Of a stretch of DNA of 64,000 bases, positions 32,972-44,335 are shown piece after piece; the stretch's first letter is position 1, and each line of letters begins with the position of its first letter. The stretch is taken from NCBI GenBank assembly GCA_947179155.2, contig OX359265.1:56059040-56123039 (forward strand), given 5' to 3'. Made by a program: the position numbers and the translations under genes. The notes under the pieces are model-generated. The model did no database searches. It was not told the DNA's origin and saw only the letters and a program-made list of their open reading frames with translations. The stretch is from Hedera helix. Its lineage: Eukaryota > Streptophyta > Magnoliopsida > Apiales > Araliaceae.

Positions 32972-35768
32972 TCGTCGCAATTGATACTTTGCTGCAGTAT
33001 TGTATATAACAAGCATAAGAAAATCAAAATCAGTAGAAATGACGTAGAGAAGAAGCAGATCAATATAGTGTAAATGAAAAAGGGACAGCCAAGCCTCTGG
33101 TATTTATCAGACGTTCTGAATTTTTTCTCTCCCACCCACCATTAACAGTTTGTGGAAAATATTTTTGGCTCCCGCCCCATCATTATTTGTTCTAGAAAAT
33201 TAGAATCTCTTGAAAAATATGGGAAGTTGTTTTTCAAGTTTATCTACTTATTCAGATTTTATTTTCCAATTTTTTAAGAACTCTAAATCAACCAAACAAC
33301 TGAAAATCTGTTTGAATATATTCCCCACCCCAAGTTTTTCTCTTGAAATAAACAAAGGCATTGGGAAATTCCATATCTTGGCCGGGTCATGGTTTCTGGG
33401 CATACACAACAGACTTTTCATAAATCAAAAGGATTCGATCTGAAACTTTACACAAGTATTAGATTTACCTAAACGAACCGAGATTTTGTGATTGCTAAAG
33501 TTTTTCTTCAGTGGAGAAGAACCTTCGACAAAGTTGATATTATGCACCATAACCTACATAGCAAACCCATGTGCAATTTATATTAATAACAGTACATAAC
33601 AATAGGGAATCAAAGAACATGGAATAATGATGTTACCTGCTTCATTTTGTTTAAGTTAATACATAGAACGGTTATAGAATTAGAATTTAGCACGAGATGG
33701 AATATATGTACACCTTATGGAAGGAAAACAGGTTGGAACATGATTGATCTTCAAGATTACTGTTTTGCAGGATAGTAGTCAAGAATGGTAGCGGGAAATT
33801 TCTGGCAGCTATTGATTGAGGCTGTTAATATAGAGACCCAAAGGTCACCAAAAATCTAATTTTTCAGATTAAAAAGGGTCACAAAAAATCTTAAGATTAA
33901 GGGTACACTTATTAAGGTCTTAGTAAATGAAAGACGGGGGGATTTAAGGTTTTTTCACGCTTGTGGTACCCATGTGATGCAAACAGTAACTTGCAACAGT
34001 GGTGTTTTCAAGGGGTTTTATGAAGGTAAGGGCCAGCTTTTGAGCAAGGAAATTACAGGGTGTATTCAATACGGTTTCCACAGTTGAAAGAATTGCATAC
34101 AAAGTCTTCTTGCGATATGAAGTCCAATAAACGAAGAATAAATATCTGGCTGGCAGTACCTTAACCTTTATTCAACATCAAGTAGAGTCGCTGTAATTGT
34201 GTTGGAAATTGGATGCACAATGATTTCCATGGATTTGGGATAAATAATTAATCCTTAAAATTAATACAAGCGATCTTTAGTGTCAAATTACCAATTGCCC
34301 CAAAGCTTAAGTTGTTCAATGTATATCATGCATTAACATTCCCTTAACGTGACTCCCACTCGCACGTGGAGAGACAAACCATGGTGCATAAAAGTACACA
34401 ACAAACTGTGAGGTAAAAGAATTGGATGCAAGTTTCAGGACTTGAACCAATCCATGTGAAACCATAGCTGTAATACCATGTTCACTCACCAGTTCTTCGA
34501 AAATCTTAAAGTTACAAGAGAATGGATTCAGTAATGCTATCATGCTTTAACAATGAAAAAACTTTAGGGTCTATATTTGTAAAATACTCCCATTGGTAAC
34601 TAGATATCCCTAATACATTTGGTAGGTTTTACTGATTTCCACAGTCAAAGTTAAGAAATCTTGCTATATACTACATTACCTGGAAACTTGACTGCCCACA
34701 ATTTAAAGTGAATGGTGGGGGATCCGCACTTAGTTGTCCATCTATATAAACATAATCTTTTTCCTTCAGATGACAAGCAGCAATATGTGCTAGATCACCT
34801 TCAAATATTAATGGAATCCTGATTTTCAAAAGAAACAAGTTAGCTCAAATTAGAAAAAACATATCACAAATGAAGGTGAGCTCAGAAAATAAGTAAACTA
34901 TATATGAGAGAAAATAATAGCAAGATACGACGAGCTCATTCACATTTACAGTGAGGTTAACATTCCTACTTTCATAGTACTAAGAAAGAGAACATATTTG
35001 GTGTTTGTATATGGAATATTTAATAAACAAATCCATATCCCATTGAAGGAGGAGAGAAAAAATGAATGTAAAGGACCTTTCTACTTGGTTTTCTTTCATT
35101 GTATAATTTCACCAACAAATCCATGAACCCGAAAAAATACAAGTAAATACATAATCATTGAACAACTTCATAATCATTATCTTTAATATTAGGGCAACAA
35201 GTTGCGACAAGTAAATGAGGCAAAAACAAGAAAAAGGAAACCCACAAAACTACTGGGATCACATAGCAATATATTGTACATGTATAAATAAAGATTAGAT
35301 TGGGATGTAGCACCGGAGAGAAATAGACTCCTGCAGGACGATGGTGGTTGCAGCCCAATACTTGCCATCAGAGGAAGCTTGAAACTGAACGGGCATTTCG
35401 AGGCGGCCAATGAGATTGACCGAATTGGCAACCTTAGCCTGCCATGGAATTTCGCTCGGCCTCGACCAATCCACCGATACAGATGAAGGTTTCTTCTGAA
35501 TTTTTTGGACAGAAGTCAACAATGAAGAAGAAGGTAGTGATTGTTCTACTGGGTCTTGAGTTTTGGGTTTTCTGGGGTTGGAATTTTGCTGTTGGTGGTT
35601 TTTTTTCTTCCACCCAATAGTTGTAGTTATTGGAGAAGTAGAGTAGAGCGAATACTGCTGCAGAATAGCATTGGAATACAGAGAAATTAGGCGCTTTTGT
35701 GAAGAATGAGAAGAGGATAAAAGCTGTGCTGCAATTGCTCTTCTACTACTACTTATAAGGAAATTCAT
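27648..35768 (-). CDS. Organellar single-stranded DNA-binding protein (OSB), three PDF motifs, 9 exons
   Basis: The minus-strand exons are 35768-35314, 34818-34680, 33553-33469, 30375-30191, 29795-29657, 29537-29434, 29349-29214, 28009-27945 and 27764-27648. They join in frame to 474 residues plus stop. The N-terminus is Ser/Arg-rich and lacks acidic residues, like a mitochondrial or plastid transit peptide. Residues about 110-225 form the SSB/OB-like domain: 'EIPWQAKVANSVNLIGRLEM', 'IPLIFEGDLAHIAACHLKEK', 'YIDGQLSADPPPFTL', 'VMVHNINFVEG'. Three PDF motifs follow. PDF1 has 'KPNEWWDTRSKQ' and a degenerate second half ('SAFEHKVDGKLVW'). PDF2 has 'NPKQWRDHRDNKHKG' and 'YPDFKHKDSGVGIWL'. PDF3 has 'NPKKWWDNRSHK' and 'SPDFKHKDSGKALWL'. 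Each PDF is split by an intron after its first half. Known OSBs bind ssDNA and limit illegitimate recombination in organelle genomes. The introns hold a Stowaway MITE, a long-TIR element and large simple repeats. Confidence 0.93.
28083..28206. repeat. Perfect 62-bp tandem duplication
   Basis: The 62-bp unit starting 'ttccaaaatttaaagaggtt' occurs twice head to tail (28083-28144 and 28145-28206) with no difference that I can see, so it is recent. It lies in intron 7 of the OSB gene. Confidence 0.95.
28383..28636. mobile_element. Stowaway-like MITE (family A)
   Basis: The ends 'ccattccaaattataagatt' and 'aatcttataatttggaacga' are inverted repeats, and 'ttgacttttgaaaagtcaat' near the left is answered by 'ttgactttttaaaagtcaat' near the right. 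The interior matches the copies at 4.3, 59.7 and 61.5 kb. It lies in OSB intron 7. Confidence 0.8.
29933..30177. mobile_element. Stowaway MITE with TA target, next to an OSB splice donor
   Basis: A 245-bp element flanked by TA on both sides. The left end, 'ctctctccatccagctttat', matches the reverse complement of the right end, 'cgccctccattcaacttta', and the inverted repeat extends for over 50 bp with 'gactttttatggtcaaattg' inside. It sits in OSB intron 4, with its upstream edge about 13 bp from the exon 4 donor at 30191/30190. Confidence 0.88.
30560..30655. repeat. (TA)n followed by (GA)n
   Basis: About 45 bp of TA repeats run straight into about 36 bp of GA repeats. A similar but shorter (CA)n(TA)n(GA)n compound array lies at about 30739-30790, in front of a second copy of the same neighbouring sequence, which suggests that microsatellite and neighbour were duplicated together. 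Confidence 0.9.
30656..31205. mobile_element. Long-terminal-inverted-repeat element (MULE-MITE-like) with partial extra copy
   Basis: A left arm (about 30795-30920) with 'taggtcacctctaatataac', 'catcatttgatcgtcaaa' and 'gtaaaatttt' is answered in reverse orientation by a right arm (about 31050-31200) with 'ttgacgatcaaataatg' and 'aaaagtgaccaaag'. The arms are about 130-150 bp of diverged inverted repeat around a centre of about 125 bp. About 30656-30735 is a third, direct, partial copy of the left arm. Very long inverted repeats without coding sequence suggest a non-autonomous Mutator-like element. It lies in OSB intron 3. Confidence 0.7.
31575..31685. repeat. Three tandem copies of a 34-bp unit
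   Basis: The unit 'gtttcaacatccaacagtct...' appears three times in a row, the first diverged ('gtttcaatatctaacagctt'), the third truncated ('gtttcaacatccaacggtc'). Confidence 0.8.
31757..32085. repeat. Long (TAA)n-type array, about 330 bp
   Basis: About 330 bp are almost wholly TAA/ATT triplets, with a short TAG run near 32023-32037 and several places where the repeat flips between TAA and TTA (for example near 31795-31805 and 31850-31875), making short inverted stretches. It lies in OSB intron 3. Poly-Tyr and poly-Ile frames read from it are artefacts. Confidence 0.95.
32195..32912. mobile_element. Possible Helitron- or SINE-like segment bounded by inverted 'CCTTCAGGCACGG' hairpins
   Basis: At 32203-32222 the text 'gcccgccttcaggcacgggc' can form a hairpin (GCCCG...CGGGC). 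At 32887-32905 'gcaccgtgccttcaggcat' carries the same core in reverse. Such GC hairpins in AT-rich DNA are typical of the 3' ends of plant Helitrons. The ends 'TCTAC' and 'TTAGTTG' are not a clean TC...CTRR pair, and no Rep/helicase is present. The call is tentative. Confidence 0.35.
32920..32970. repeat. (GT)n(AT)n(AG)n compound microsatellite
   Basis: Short adjacent runs of GT, TA and GA repeats lie in OSB intron 3 next to the second 'CCTTCAGGC' hairpin. Confidence 0.9.
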
Positions 35769-35774
35769 GGCTAT

Positions 35775-36865
35775 CAGGGAGAGAAATTCACTGGAAGTCT
35801 TCTTCCGCTGGTGTAGGGCAGGACAAATAGGAGGCGGCTCAGAGGGGGGTTTTTATGAGAAGAGGAGGGCTTTTTGTACACCACGTTTGCGTAATTTTTC
35901 CATCTCTAACGGAAAAGATTTACTATGTTTTTCCATCTAATTACACTTTTCCTCTTGCAGCGGTAATTTCTTTATTTTTTTTATAAAAAAAAATTGAGAT
36001 GAAAATAAGTATAATACTTCTATTTTAAAAGAATTTCAATTCTTCAAAATTCTTTCATAATAAATAAATAAATAAACGACCAAAATCAATTACTTGCGTG
36101 AGATTTTTGTAAATTTTAATTAATATTCATTATCACTGTCATATCAAATGTGTGTGAATGTAATGTAGTAAAAGAATTAATACTTGAAAATAGACTCTTA
36201 ATTTTTTTAAAGTATAGTATTTGTATAAGTCACTCGAGTGTTTTTGTCAAAAAAATAAAATAAAAATATTTTGTTATGTTTTATACTTATTTTAAATAAT
36301 TTCAAATTATAAATGTCTATTGAAACCGGCTGTATTTGGAATTTAATAAAGTAATTTTTAGAGGTAATCTGTAGAAAATAAGAATCACTAAATGAGGCCT
36401 CTAATTGTAGGTCAGTTGCATACTTTTAAAAATCATTAATAAAACTTTTGATGATATCGGAGGGGTTTGGATATAACAAAAATTCATTCTACCTCCATCA
36501 TATATATATTCTTATCCTTTTCTTGATTTAATTCAAAATATTAAAATCCGTAATATAAACATGGTTACTACTCCATCGGATTAAAAATCCTGCTGTCTAT
36601 AATTTAGACAGACATTAGTAACAGTTTTTCCGAGCTGAAAACATGGTACGAGTAATCTCTCTGTTTTTAGAACCCAATATATAATGAAAATACTTCACCA
36701 CTGCAAATAACAAATAATTCACCATACTACCATTGCCATACCAACCCTACATCTCACAATAACTATTTATATTTTCAAGACGAACATTGAAATTATATAG
36801 ATATTGACAAAATTTGAAAACAAAGACACCAAATAAAGAAGCCTATTTCTTTGAAGATACAAAAT
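35775..36865. other. Intergenic between OSB and the receptor-like kinase
   Basis: About 35770-35900 is the likely leader and core promoter of OSB. From 35900 to 36700 the DNA is AT-rich and I see no exon. The kinase 3' UTR should occupy the part nearest 36995. Confidence 0.45.
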
Positions 36866-36867
36866 AA

Positions 36868-36950
36868 TTTCTCCGTTCCAAAATATAAGAGCACAAAAAT
36901 ATGCAAAATGCAAACGAGAATACGCTTCTATTTTGGAATGGATGGAGTAC
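36868..36950. mobile_element. Very short Stowaway/Tourist-like MITE
   Basis: About 83 bp with 'ctccgttccaaaatataaga' at one end and the reverse complement of 'ctccatccattccaaaatag' at the other. It lies about 50 bp beyond the kinase stop codon, so it is probably transcribed in that gene's 3' UTR. Confidence 0.75.
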
Positions 36951-36995
36951 ATTAAAGCAGCACCGCGAGTGCAAATTATATTTCCAAATCCAATA

Positions 36996-39900
36996 TTAGT
37001 TTGCGGCACGAGTCAAGGAAGGAGAATCACTCTGTTGTGGAGAAGGGAAAACCTCTGACATAGTGTCCCGGGAAAGCTTATCATCCTTCCTACGCCTTCG
37101 ATCCAAAAAGGCTGGTCTCAAAGGTGTGCTAAACATATCGACCCTGCAAGTTAGCATTGCTACGATTTCTGACATTGGTGGTCTTAGGTTTGCATGAGGC
37201 TGAAGACATAGAAGAGCCACTTGGATTGCTTGCATAACATCCCTCTCTACAAACCCATCTTCTTGCATTCTCGGATCTACTAGATCAATCACCTTTGACC
37301 TTTCAAAGAGCTTCCACGCCTAACATTAAATTAAAAATTTATTACTCAGTAGTTTTTCACAATTTCACTCCAAATCATCACAAGTGAACAATGACAAAAT
37401 TGTAAATGTTGCTGAGAATGTAGAAGACCTACATACTCAGGAAGGTATTGCATTTCTGATTGCAAAGTAAGATCTGTATTTTTCCTGCAGCCAATAATTT
37501 CAAGCAACAGAACTCCAAAACTGTATATATCAGCCTTTTCAGACAATTCCCCTCTAATGGCATATTCAGGGGCTGTATAACCTCTGCAGAAAAGGGAAAG
37601 CAGATGATTGTACAACATGTAAGGAACCAAGAATTAATAATTTTACAAAAGCATATTCGATAATATACACGAATTACACAATGGAAGTTTTGCGTGGTCA
37701 TCCATTCTTTTGGCAAGAGCTCATCACATGCATTTCTGATATGTGATAAGGCAATGGAGTATTTTGTTAGTTGGTGGGTGAGTGGGCTTATATACTAAAT
37801 GCAGAGAGAATTTCTCGTTTACATATTCGATAAATGCTTAATTTGTTTTGTTCAGGGAAATTTCACAAGCTTCTCAACTAAACTTAAAAATGTTCACTTG
37901 GATTTGAAAACTTAAAAACTTGAAAATGTTCCTTTCTAAAGTCTTGATTATCTTAGGGGTAGTTGCTGACTTGCATAACTAGCAAGAATATATTTTTCTT
38001 TTTTCTTTTTTTGACAAAAAAATTATGATACCTGAGAATGGAACATATATACAGGACTACAAGGGGTATGCCCCAGGGATTAAAAAGCAAACAAAACGAG
38101 CAGGAGGAGAAGTCCTTAAGTCTGGCAATTACTGTTTCTAGGCCAGGTAGAGAAGGACAGCTTCAACCAACATTTCAAGTATTTAAGCGACATTTTTATT
38201 AGATTTGATATGACAGGATATATATCCTACTGAACAACAAAAAGAGAGTGATTGTGGTGATGGCAATGGCACCAATGGCATTTCGGTGGCAGAGGTCATT
38301 ATGATGGTACCACACTAATACATCCTTTCCACTGAAGCTTTCAATCAGAAATTTTATAAAATACAGAACATTTGTAGATCCTACATCGTACTTATCATTT
38401 TCTTAAAAGACCAATAATGCATGCATTTGTTATCTTATGAAGGGGGCCATTGCTCGGTGCAATGGTAAAAAGCTAGTCTACCAAGTGCAAAGATGGGATG
38501 GGTACAAGCCTAAGGGAACCACTTAGCCAGAGATTAGGTCTTTACCCAATTTATCCCTTCTAGCACACCGCATTAGTGAAGCTAACATGAAATGATAGTT
38601 TTTTATTTTCTTAGTAAATGAATTATTTTTTATATTTTATACTGTTTGCTGAAAAGAACTACTACCCTAGTTTTGTCCCTGCTAACATAAGTGCTAGGGA
38701 CATGGCAGGGCTGGACGGCTACAGACCTATTGACATCATTTGCAACACATGTGACCACCAAAATCTGAACCTAAAACATCATAGTTGGGGACACGAACTT
38801 TACGACCGCACCAGAAAAATGGCTCCTCCATTTTTCTACCATTTGCTACTTCTCTAAAATTCTTTTACATTGAAAAGCCACTCCAATCAGTTTTTAATGC
38901 AGTTGAGGTAATTATATAAGGTCTTGTGAGTTGCATGTATTAAGAACAGGAAAAGACTTACAATGTTCCTGCAAATGTAGTGCTGAGATAAGCTTGGTCT
39001 TCAGGGAAGAACCTGGCCAGGCCAAAATCACCTATTCTTGGTTGAAATTTATCATCCAGAAGAATGTTGCTAGCTTTGATATCTCTGTGAACAATTCTGA
39101 CATGTGAATCCTCGTGTAGGTATTGCAATCCTCTAGCAATGCCGAGAATTATTTGGAACCGAATATTCCAGTTCAGGAACTGATCACTTTTTCCTGTGGA
39201 TGAGACCATTAAAATAGCTATCATCGCACAAGAACGCTTATTAGAAATAAAATTCATACCAAGTGCTGCTTTCATTTATAAAAGGGCCGAGTTAGGCCTC
39301 AAGCGACAATTTACATCAAAAAACACCCAGTGAAACAGCTTTTGAATCACAAAGGAATTAATAAATTTCATAGAACTATCAAGAATACACGAACAAATGC
39401 ACAAGAATACGTCCACATACATAGCACACACTGATACACATACTAATAGAAGAGATGGTGTCCTTTATATTTCAGTGGTGGCTGCTTTTATGGAAATAGA
39501 CTGGCTAAACTACCTAAACATGCCTCATCCATCCCACACTATGGAACCCAATCCCACAATAAATATTTTCCCGAATCAGCTAAGTCAAATTTGCTGAGAA
39601 GTTCCTTTCCCAGATTTCATTTTTAACTTTAAAAGAAGAGAGAGAGAGAGAGAGAGAGAGGACCAAGGTTATGCTATTCCTGAGGAAGTGTTCTAATGGT
39701 CAACATAATCATATTTCTTTCACAATATTGTGAACTGTGAAAGTAAATAAACTGCAAAGATCTTGGTGCTTTGGGTAGAATAGAATTATTATTATTTGGA
39801 TAACCAAGTTAAGTACCGTATACTATGAGGTCTAAACTCCTGTTCTTCATGTATTCATACACAAGTAGACGTTGAGCTCCATCTGAGCAGCAACCAATAA

Positions 39901-42513
39901 GGCGAACCAGGTTCTTGTGTTGTATGCTCGTGATCATCCTCACCTCTGCAAGAAATTCTGACTCTCCTTGCTGGGATTTATCGACGGATAGTTTCTTCAC
40001 AGCAACTGGCCTCCCATCTTCTAACTTCCCCTGTCCAAGACGAATTATGTCATGATATTGTACTGTACTGATTGGCAATAGAAATAGAAATTTGGTTTCT
40101 CAAGAATCCATAATCCAACTGGAATGAGTAAGATTTATTAAAGCTGATATAATGACACTGATCAACAGGCAGGTCATAGCTTATTCTAAACATGCAATTT
40201 GGAGAACCATGGTAAATAAACCCATTAATCGGTGGAATCCCCTTTTACAAAAAAAAAATATATAAGAAAATGTCAATGTCCTCAAAGAGTTTTTATACTG
40301 ATATAAACAAACAAAATAAAATTCTTTGAAGGTGTTTTCTGGAAGAATACCAGATAGACAGGCCCGAATCCACCTCTTCCCAGAAGATTACCCTGGTGAA
40401 AATTCTTAGTTGCCTTCCTTAATGTTTGGAAGTCATAATAGCTTATCGTATAAAGATTTCCACTTAAATAATCATCTGTTGCTGCAAAAAAAAAAAAAGA
40501 AAGAAAAAGTGTTTTCAATAACGGAAGCTCAGTAGAAATATTGCTCCCAACTTTCACACATCATTAGATGTATAACCTTGGTGCTTTCCACTTCGTGTTA
40601 CCAACTTTCTCAGCCCTGCTGGTCTGAGAATTTTCCGGAAGACCAATATGAGAATCAGCAATATGACGAGCACAACTATCCCTCCAAGAAAAAAGAATAC
40701 GGTTGATGAGGGATTCTTAGATGAGGACAGTAAATTTTCTGAGGGTGACGGGGACATCGCTACATTGCAAACAATGTAAAAATATTATTTCATCAAGCCT
40801 GATTAAAGTTAAAGCCTACACCATTTTCTTCTTCCTTTTTCAATTTTAAATCTTGGAGAAGGGAGGGGAGAGGGACTTGGGATTATACAGAAGATATGAT
40901 AACTAGAAAGAATCTAATAGGGATTCCATATCCTGCGAATACAAGACTTCCCCATTCTATCAAAAGAATAATTGTACAAGGTGCTTGTTTTTTGCTTTGG
41001 CTGTAGAGAAGATGGCAAAAATCGTGTGCAATGAGAATAAGGAATTGAATCCCCTACCCCATTTATAACAATTGTTCTCATACTATTTAGTTCATCCGTT
41101 CTAATTTGGCAATTTCCGATTAAGGAACTTCCAGTTCCCCTTAAAGAAAAGCAAAACTATGTTAATTGAAAGGGACAACAGGATTTACTTCAATGTACAA
41201 GCTTTACAAACTTGACATGATATGGGGTGCAACCCTACCTCAAGAAGTTAGGGTGATGGTAGGGGTCTCAAATTTTTGGTATCAAAAAGTGTCTCAAATG
41301 ATGAGTTACCATAAGATTGGTTGGGTGGATCTCATGTGATTGATTATGCCATAAATTATCATTAAAATATTCAATCCCATGTCATTTGAGACCCATTTGA
41401 GACAACAAAAAAAATTGAGACTCCTATAATGACTCCAAGAAGTTATTCCCAAGGGTTTCAGATATGTATTTTTGACTCCTAAGCTTTCTTGTTCTTTTTC
41501 TTCTCTCATATTTTTCAAACATCACTATTCCTAGTGCCTATGGAATACATAAAAACCTCAGACCATCAAGCGCTAAAATCAATTATTTCACCCTTCTTTT
41601 AAACCTAAAATTAACACTGAAACAATATAATCAATATATTCTATCCTCACTTTTCAAACGACAATGCCAACCTTTACAATCACTAAAGTCCTCACCTTTC
41701 TTCAACTTTATAAATCCTGAATGCATATTTTAGGTTTATACGAACATAAGTTTTAGTGTGGCTAAATTATTTAAGGGGCCGTTCGGGAACGACTGTTTTT
41801 TTTATTTAAAATTAAAATTTTAGTAGATTTATAAATTAAAATTTTAGTAGATTTATAACTAAAAGTGTCCGACATCACTTTTACTTATAAGTGGGAAATT
41901 ATAAGTACTAGTTGTGGATGTGTTCGGTTAATAATGACATATAAGTTAAGTAAAATATACAAATTATTAAAATATCATTTAGCAAGAAGAACATTAGAAA
42001 AATAAAAGAGAGCATTTCTGTCATTTCATTTGGGTTGACCGACTTAAAAAAATTGACTTATAAATCATTTTTTTAAACAATAAAACTTTACTTATTTTTT
42101 TTAACTTATTTTTTATAAAAAAAATCGTTCCCGAACAGCTTTTAACTTAACTATATAAGTAGTTACCTCTTAATGGTAGTCAAAATGAGATTACACTATA
42201 CCTTGATCTCTTTCCTAGTCAAAGAACAATAATCATACACTATACATTGTTAGTAAATAGGCATACTGAATTTAAACTATCCGTTGCTTCATCTTCCAAT
42301 TTTGTCATTATAGAAAAAATGAGACCCAGTTGTAACTTAACAATGTCTTGTCCCTAATCCCAAGTCCCAACACCCAGTTACAGAGAGACGCACAATCCTT
42401 TAGAAAAAGTTCAAAATCCCAATTATAATTGAATAACCAATTGCAATACTATCCTACAGAAAAAAAATTAAGAAACAAATATAGGACGTACCTTCAAGTA
42501 CAAAGCGAGGCAT
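36996..42513 (-). CDS. Receptor-like kinase without ectodomain (DUF26/CRK-lineage kinase domain), 7 exons
   Basis: The exons on the minus strand are 42513-42492, 40759-40577, 40481-40351, 40030-39817, 39193-38962, 37583-37433 and 37319-36996. All junctions are GT-AG and the total is 418 residues plus stop. The first exon codes only 'MPRFVLE' and one more base. Residues about 28-50 are a hydrophobic membrane span ('VFFFLGGIVVLVILLILILV'), followed by a basic stretch. There is no signal peptide and no extracellular domain, only about 27 residues before the membrane. The kinase domain is complete: 'LLGRGGFGPVY' (Gly loop, end of exon 3), 'VAVKK' (ATP lysine), 'IVHRDIKASN' (HRD, about residues 219-221), 'IGDFGLAR' (about 239-241) and 'GTLGYTAPEYA'. 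It is an RD kinase with a Ser-rich tail. Such kinases signal at the plasma membrane, perhaps with a partner receptor; the ligand and pathway are unknown. Confidence 0.9.
38448..38575 (+). mobile_element. SINE-like copy in a kinase intron
   Basis: The head 'ggccattgctcggtgcaatg', an A-box-like TGGTAAAAAGC and a B-box-like GGTACAAGCC give the layout of a plant tRNA-derived SINE. It lies in the large intron 5 of the receptor-like kinase, antisense to the gene. Confidence 0.55.
39639..39662. repeat. (GA)n microsatellite
   Basis: A run of AG dinucleotides lies in intron 4 of the kinase gene. Confidence 0.9.
41777..42137. mobile_element. hAT-like MITE
   Basis: The left end 'ggccgttcgggaacgactg' is answered at the right by 'cgttcccgaacagc', with T-rich and A-rich tracts next to the inverted ends. 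The interior has repeated 'acttataag' words. No coding sequence is present. The target duplication could not be fixed. It lies in intron 1 of the receptor-like kinase. Confidence 0.7.
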
Positions 42514-42519
42514 TTCCTC

Positions 42520-42830
42520 CTCTAATCTCTACGTTGAATACAATTCCCCCTTGGTAGAAAGATGATAGCTTTGGAATTGGGAAAGAATTCTACTATCTGG
42601 GTTCGTGCATTCTTTCTCTGTCGTTCCTTCTTTTCTTTACTTTTTCCTCCTTATCTCTCTATTTCTCTTTCTTTCTCGCTTTTCCTTGAGGTTTCCACCA
42701 GGAGAGAGAGAGACAGGAAGAGAGAGAAATCGAATAAAAACATGGAGATGATAGGTTCGACGATCTTAATGTTCGGATAATTCAAATCCAGAGGAAAAGA
42801 TAAATGAAGCGATGCAGACTAGGAGAACGA
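42520..42830 (-). promoter_or_regulatory. Likely 5' leader and promoter of the receptor-like kinase
   Basis: Immediately upstream of the kinase ATG the coding strand is GA-rich (its complement shows 'ctctctat', 'ctttctttctcg' and 'gagagagagagaca' segments), typical of plant leaders and core promoters. A short plus-strand reading frame here (42562-42780) is low-complexity and is not accepted as a gene. Confidence 0.4.
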
Positions 42831-44216
42831 TGCTACTAGCCTACTACTACTACTGCTGTCTACTACTCTATGGACGGCAATGGAATTCTTTGATGACTCC
42901 AGCAAACATAGCTTATAGCCAAAGTAACAAACAAACTAAATTACATTTGATAAATATTTAATATGCCCAGTTTGCCCTGACTATTATGCAAATTAGAGAC
43001 TCTTGAGTCTTTGCTTTCATCAACTACATTTCAGGCTTTATTTTTGTTTTTTCTTTTTCCTGTTATATAGTCGAATTAGTTTGCTTAATAAAAGTTCTTA
43101 GTTAGTAGGGTAAAGGCGGTTTAGAGGAAGATGAATTAAAGCTAACGAGAGAGTTGTAAGTTTTGTTTACAGAATGAGAGTGATAATTTGGAATATGATT
43201 TTAAAATTATGGAGTTAAGATTTTATAATTTTAGTGAGATAAATTTATATCAACAAGAATGAAATTGATATTTAAACTTATACATAAATATTATTTTTGT
43301 TATTTATAAACTAAAGATCTTTGTCTATTAAATTTTACGGTTGTAGAGATACTAATATATATTTTGAGTTAATTATTTTATTTATATTCTTATTATAATT
43401 TATAAGTAATTATGAATTAAACATTAAAAAAAATTCTTATTATTTTTTGTCAACATTCAATGGTTATGGGAATTCAATCATATCAAGATTGCTTTAGTTT
43501 AAAAACTAATTCAATCAATTTGATCCTTTAAGACGCTACGTTGTGGCATAAAAATGGGTTTGATAAATTAGATGGTTCATAGAATCATTGATGGACGTTG
43601 TTGGTAGAAGGGCAAACATTAGTAAATGCATAACGCATTTATACGTTTTCAACAATTAAGGGTATTTTAGTCTTTTTAATCATTTTTGGGTGTGCAATTA
43701 GTAATGTAGGGTAGGGTCTGCAAATAAAGTTTAATGGAGCCTTTCAACTTTGAAGAATGCTGAAAACTCCCCTGGCCGCTAGAACAGTGTTTTCTTTTTT
43801 AAATGTCAGATATAATTGTTAGTCATTACGTCAGAAAGAGTTAAAACCCCAACTACTTTATAGGAAAACTACCTCCATTTCACAAAAGTAACAACGCTGT
43901 TAAATATGATTTCCAATATGTACTTAAACAAAACAATTCACTAGAATCTAATATTTATTTATTTATTTAATTTGGGGATGATGAGCAATGGAAAAGAATT
44001 ATTTTATTTAGCAAAGAAGATTCCGTGTTTGTAGAATTTATTTATTTATTTTTCAAATTGATGATACAATTTTTAAAGCATGAAAAAGACATATTCTAAC
44101 ACGGTGAAATTGGATGGACATAAGTAGAAGTTTAGCCGAAAGGGGCAATATGCCTACAGGCTTAGCAGCAGGCGCGCTTCCTCTAAAATTCTTTTTTTTT
44201 TTTTTTTGTCAAAATT

Positions 44217-44335
44217 TATAATAACGATTTTTAGAAGTTATGACGGTATATTTCGTCGTCATACTTTTTATAAAAAAATAAAATTATGACGACGATATAT
44301 ACAGATAAATAAATCCGTCATCATAAACCATATAT
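44217..44335. repeat. Mirrored 'GACGACGATATA'-type repeat
   Basis: The words 'gttatgacggtatatttcgt' and 'tatgacgacgatatata' in this segment resemble the block at 51.52-51.65 kb ('tggcgacgatatatcccgtc'). Such 'CGACGG' repeats are common in subterminal regions of plant CACTA elements, but no CACTA terminus is visible, so the class is uncertain. Confidence 0.45.

Noticed and set aside
42562..42780. 72-codon frame antisense to the kinase leader
   Set aside because: Low-complexity Ser/Phe and Arg/Glu text from CT/GA-rich leader DNA.
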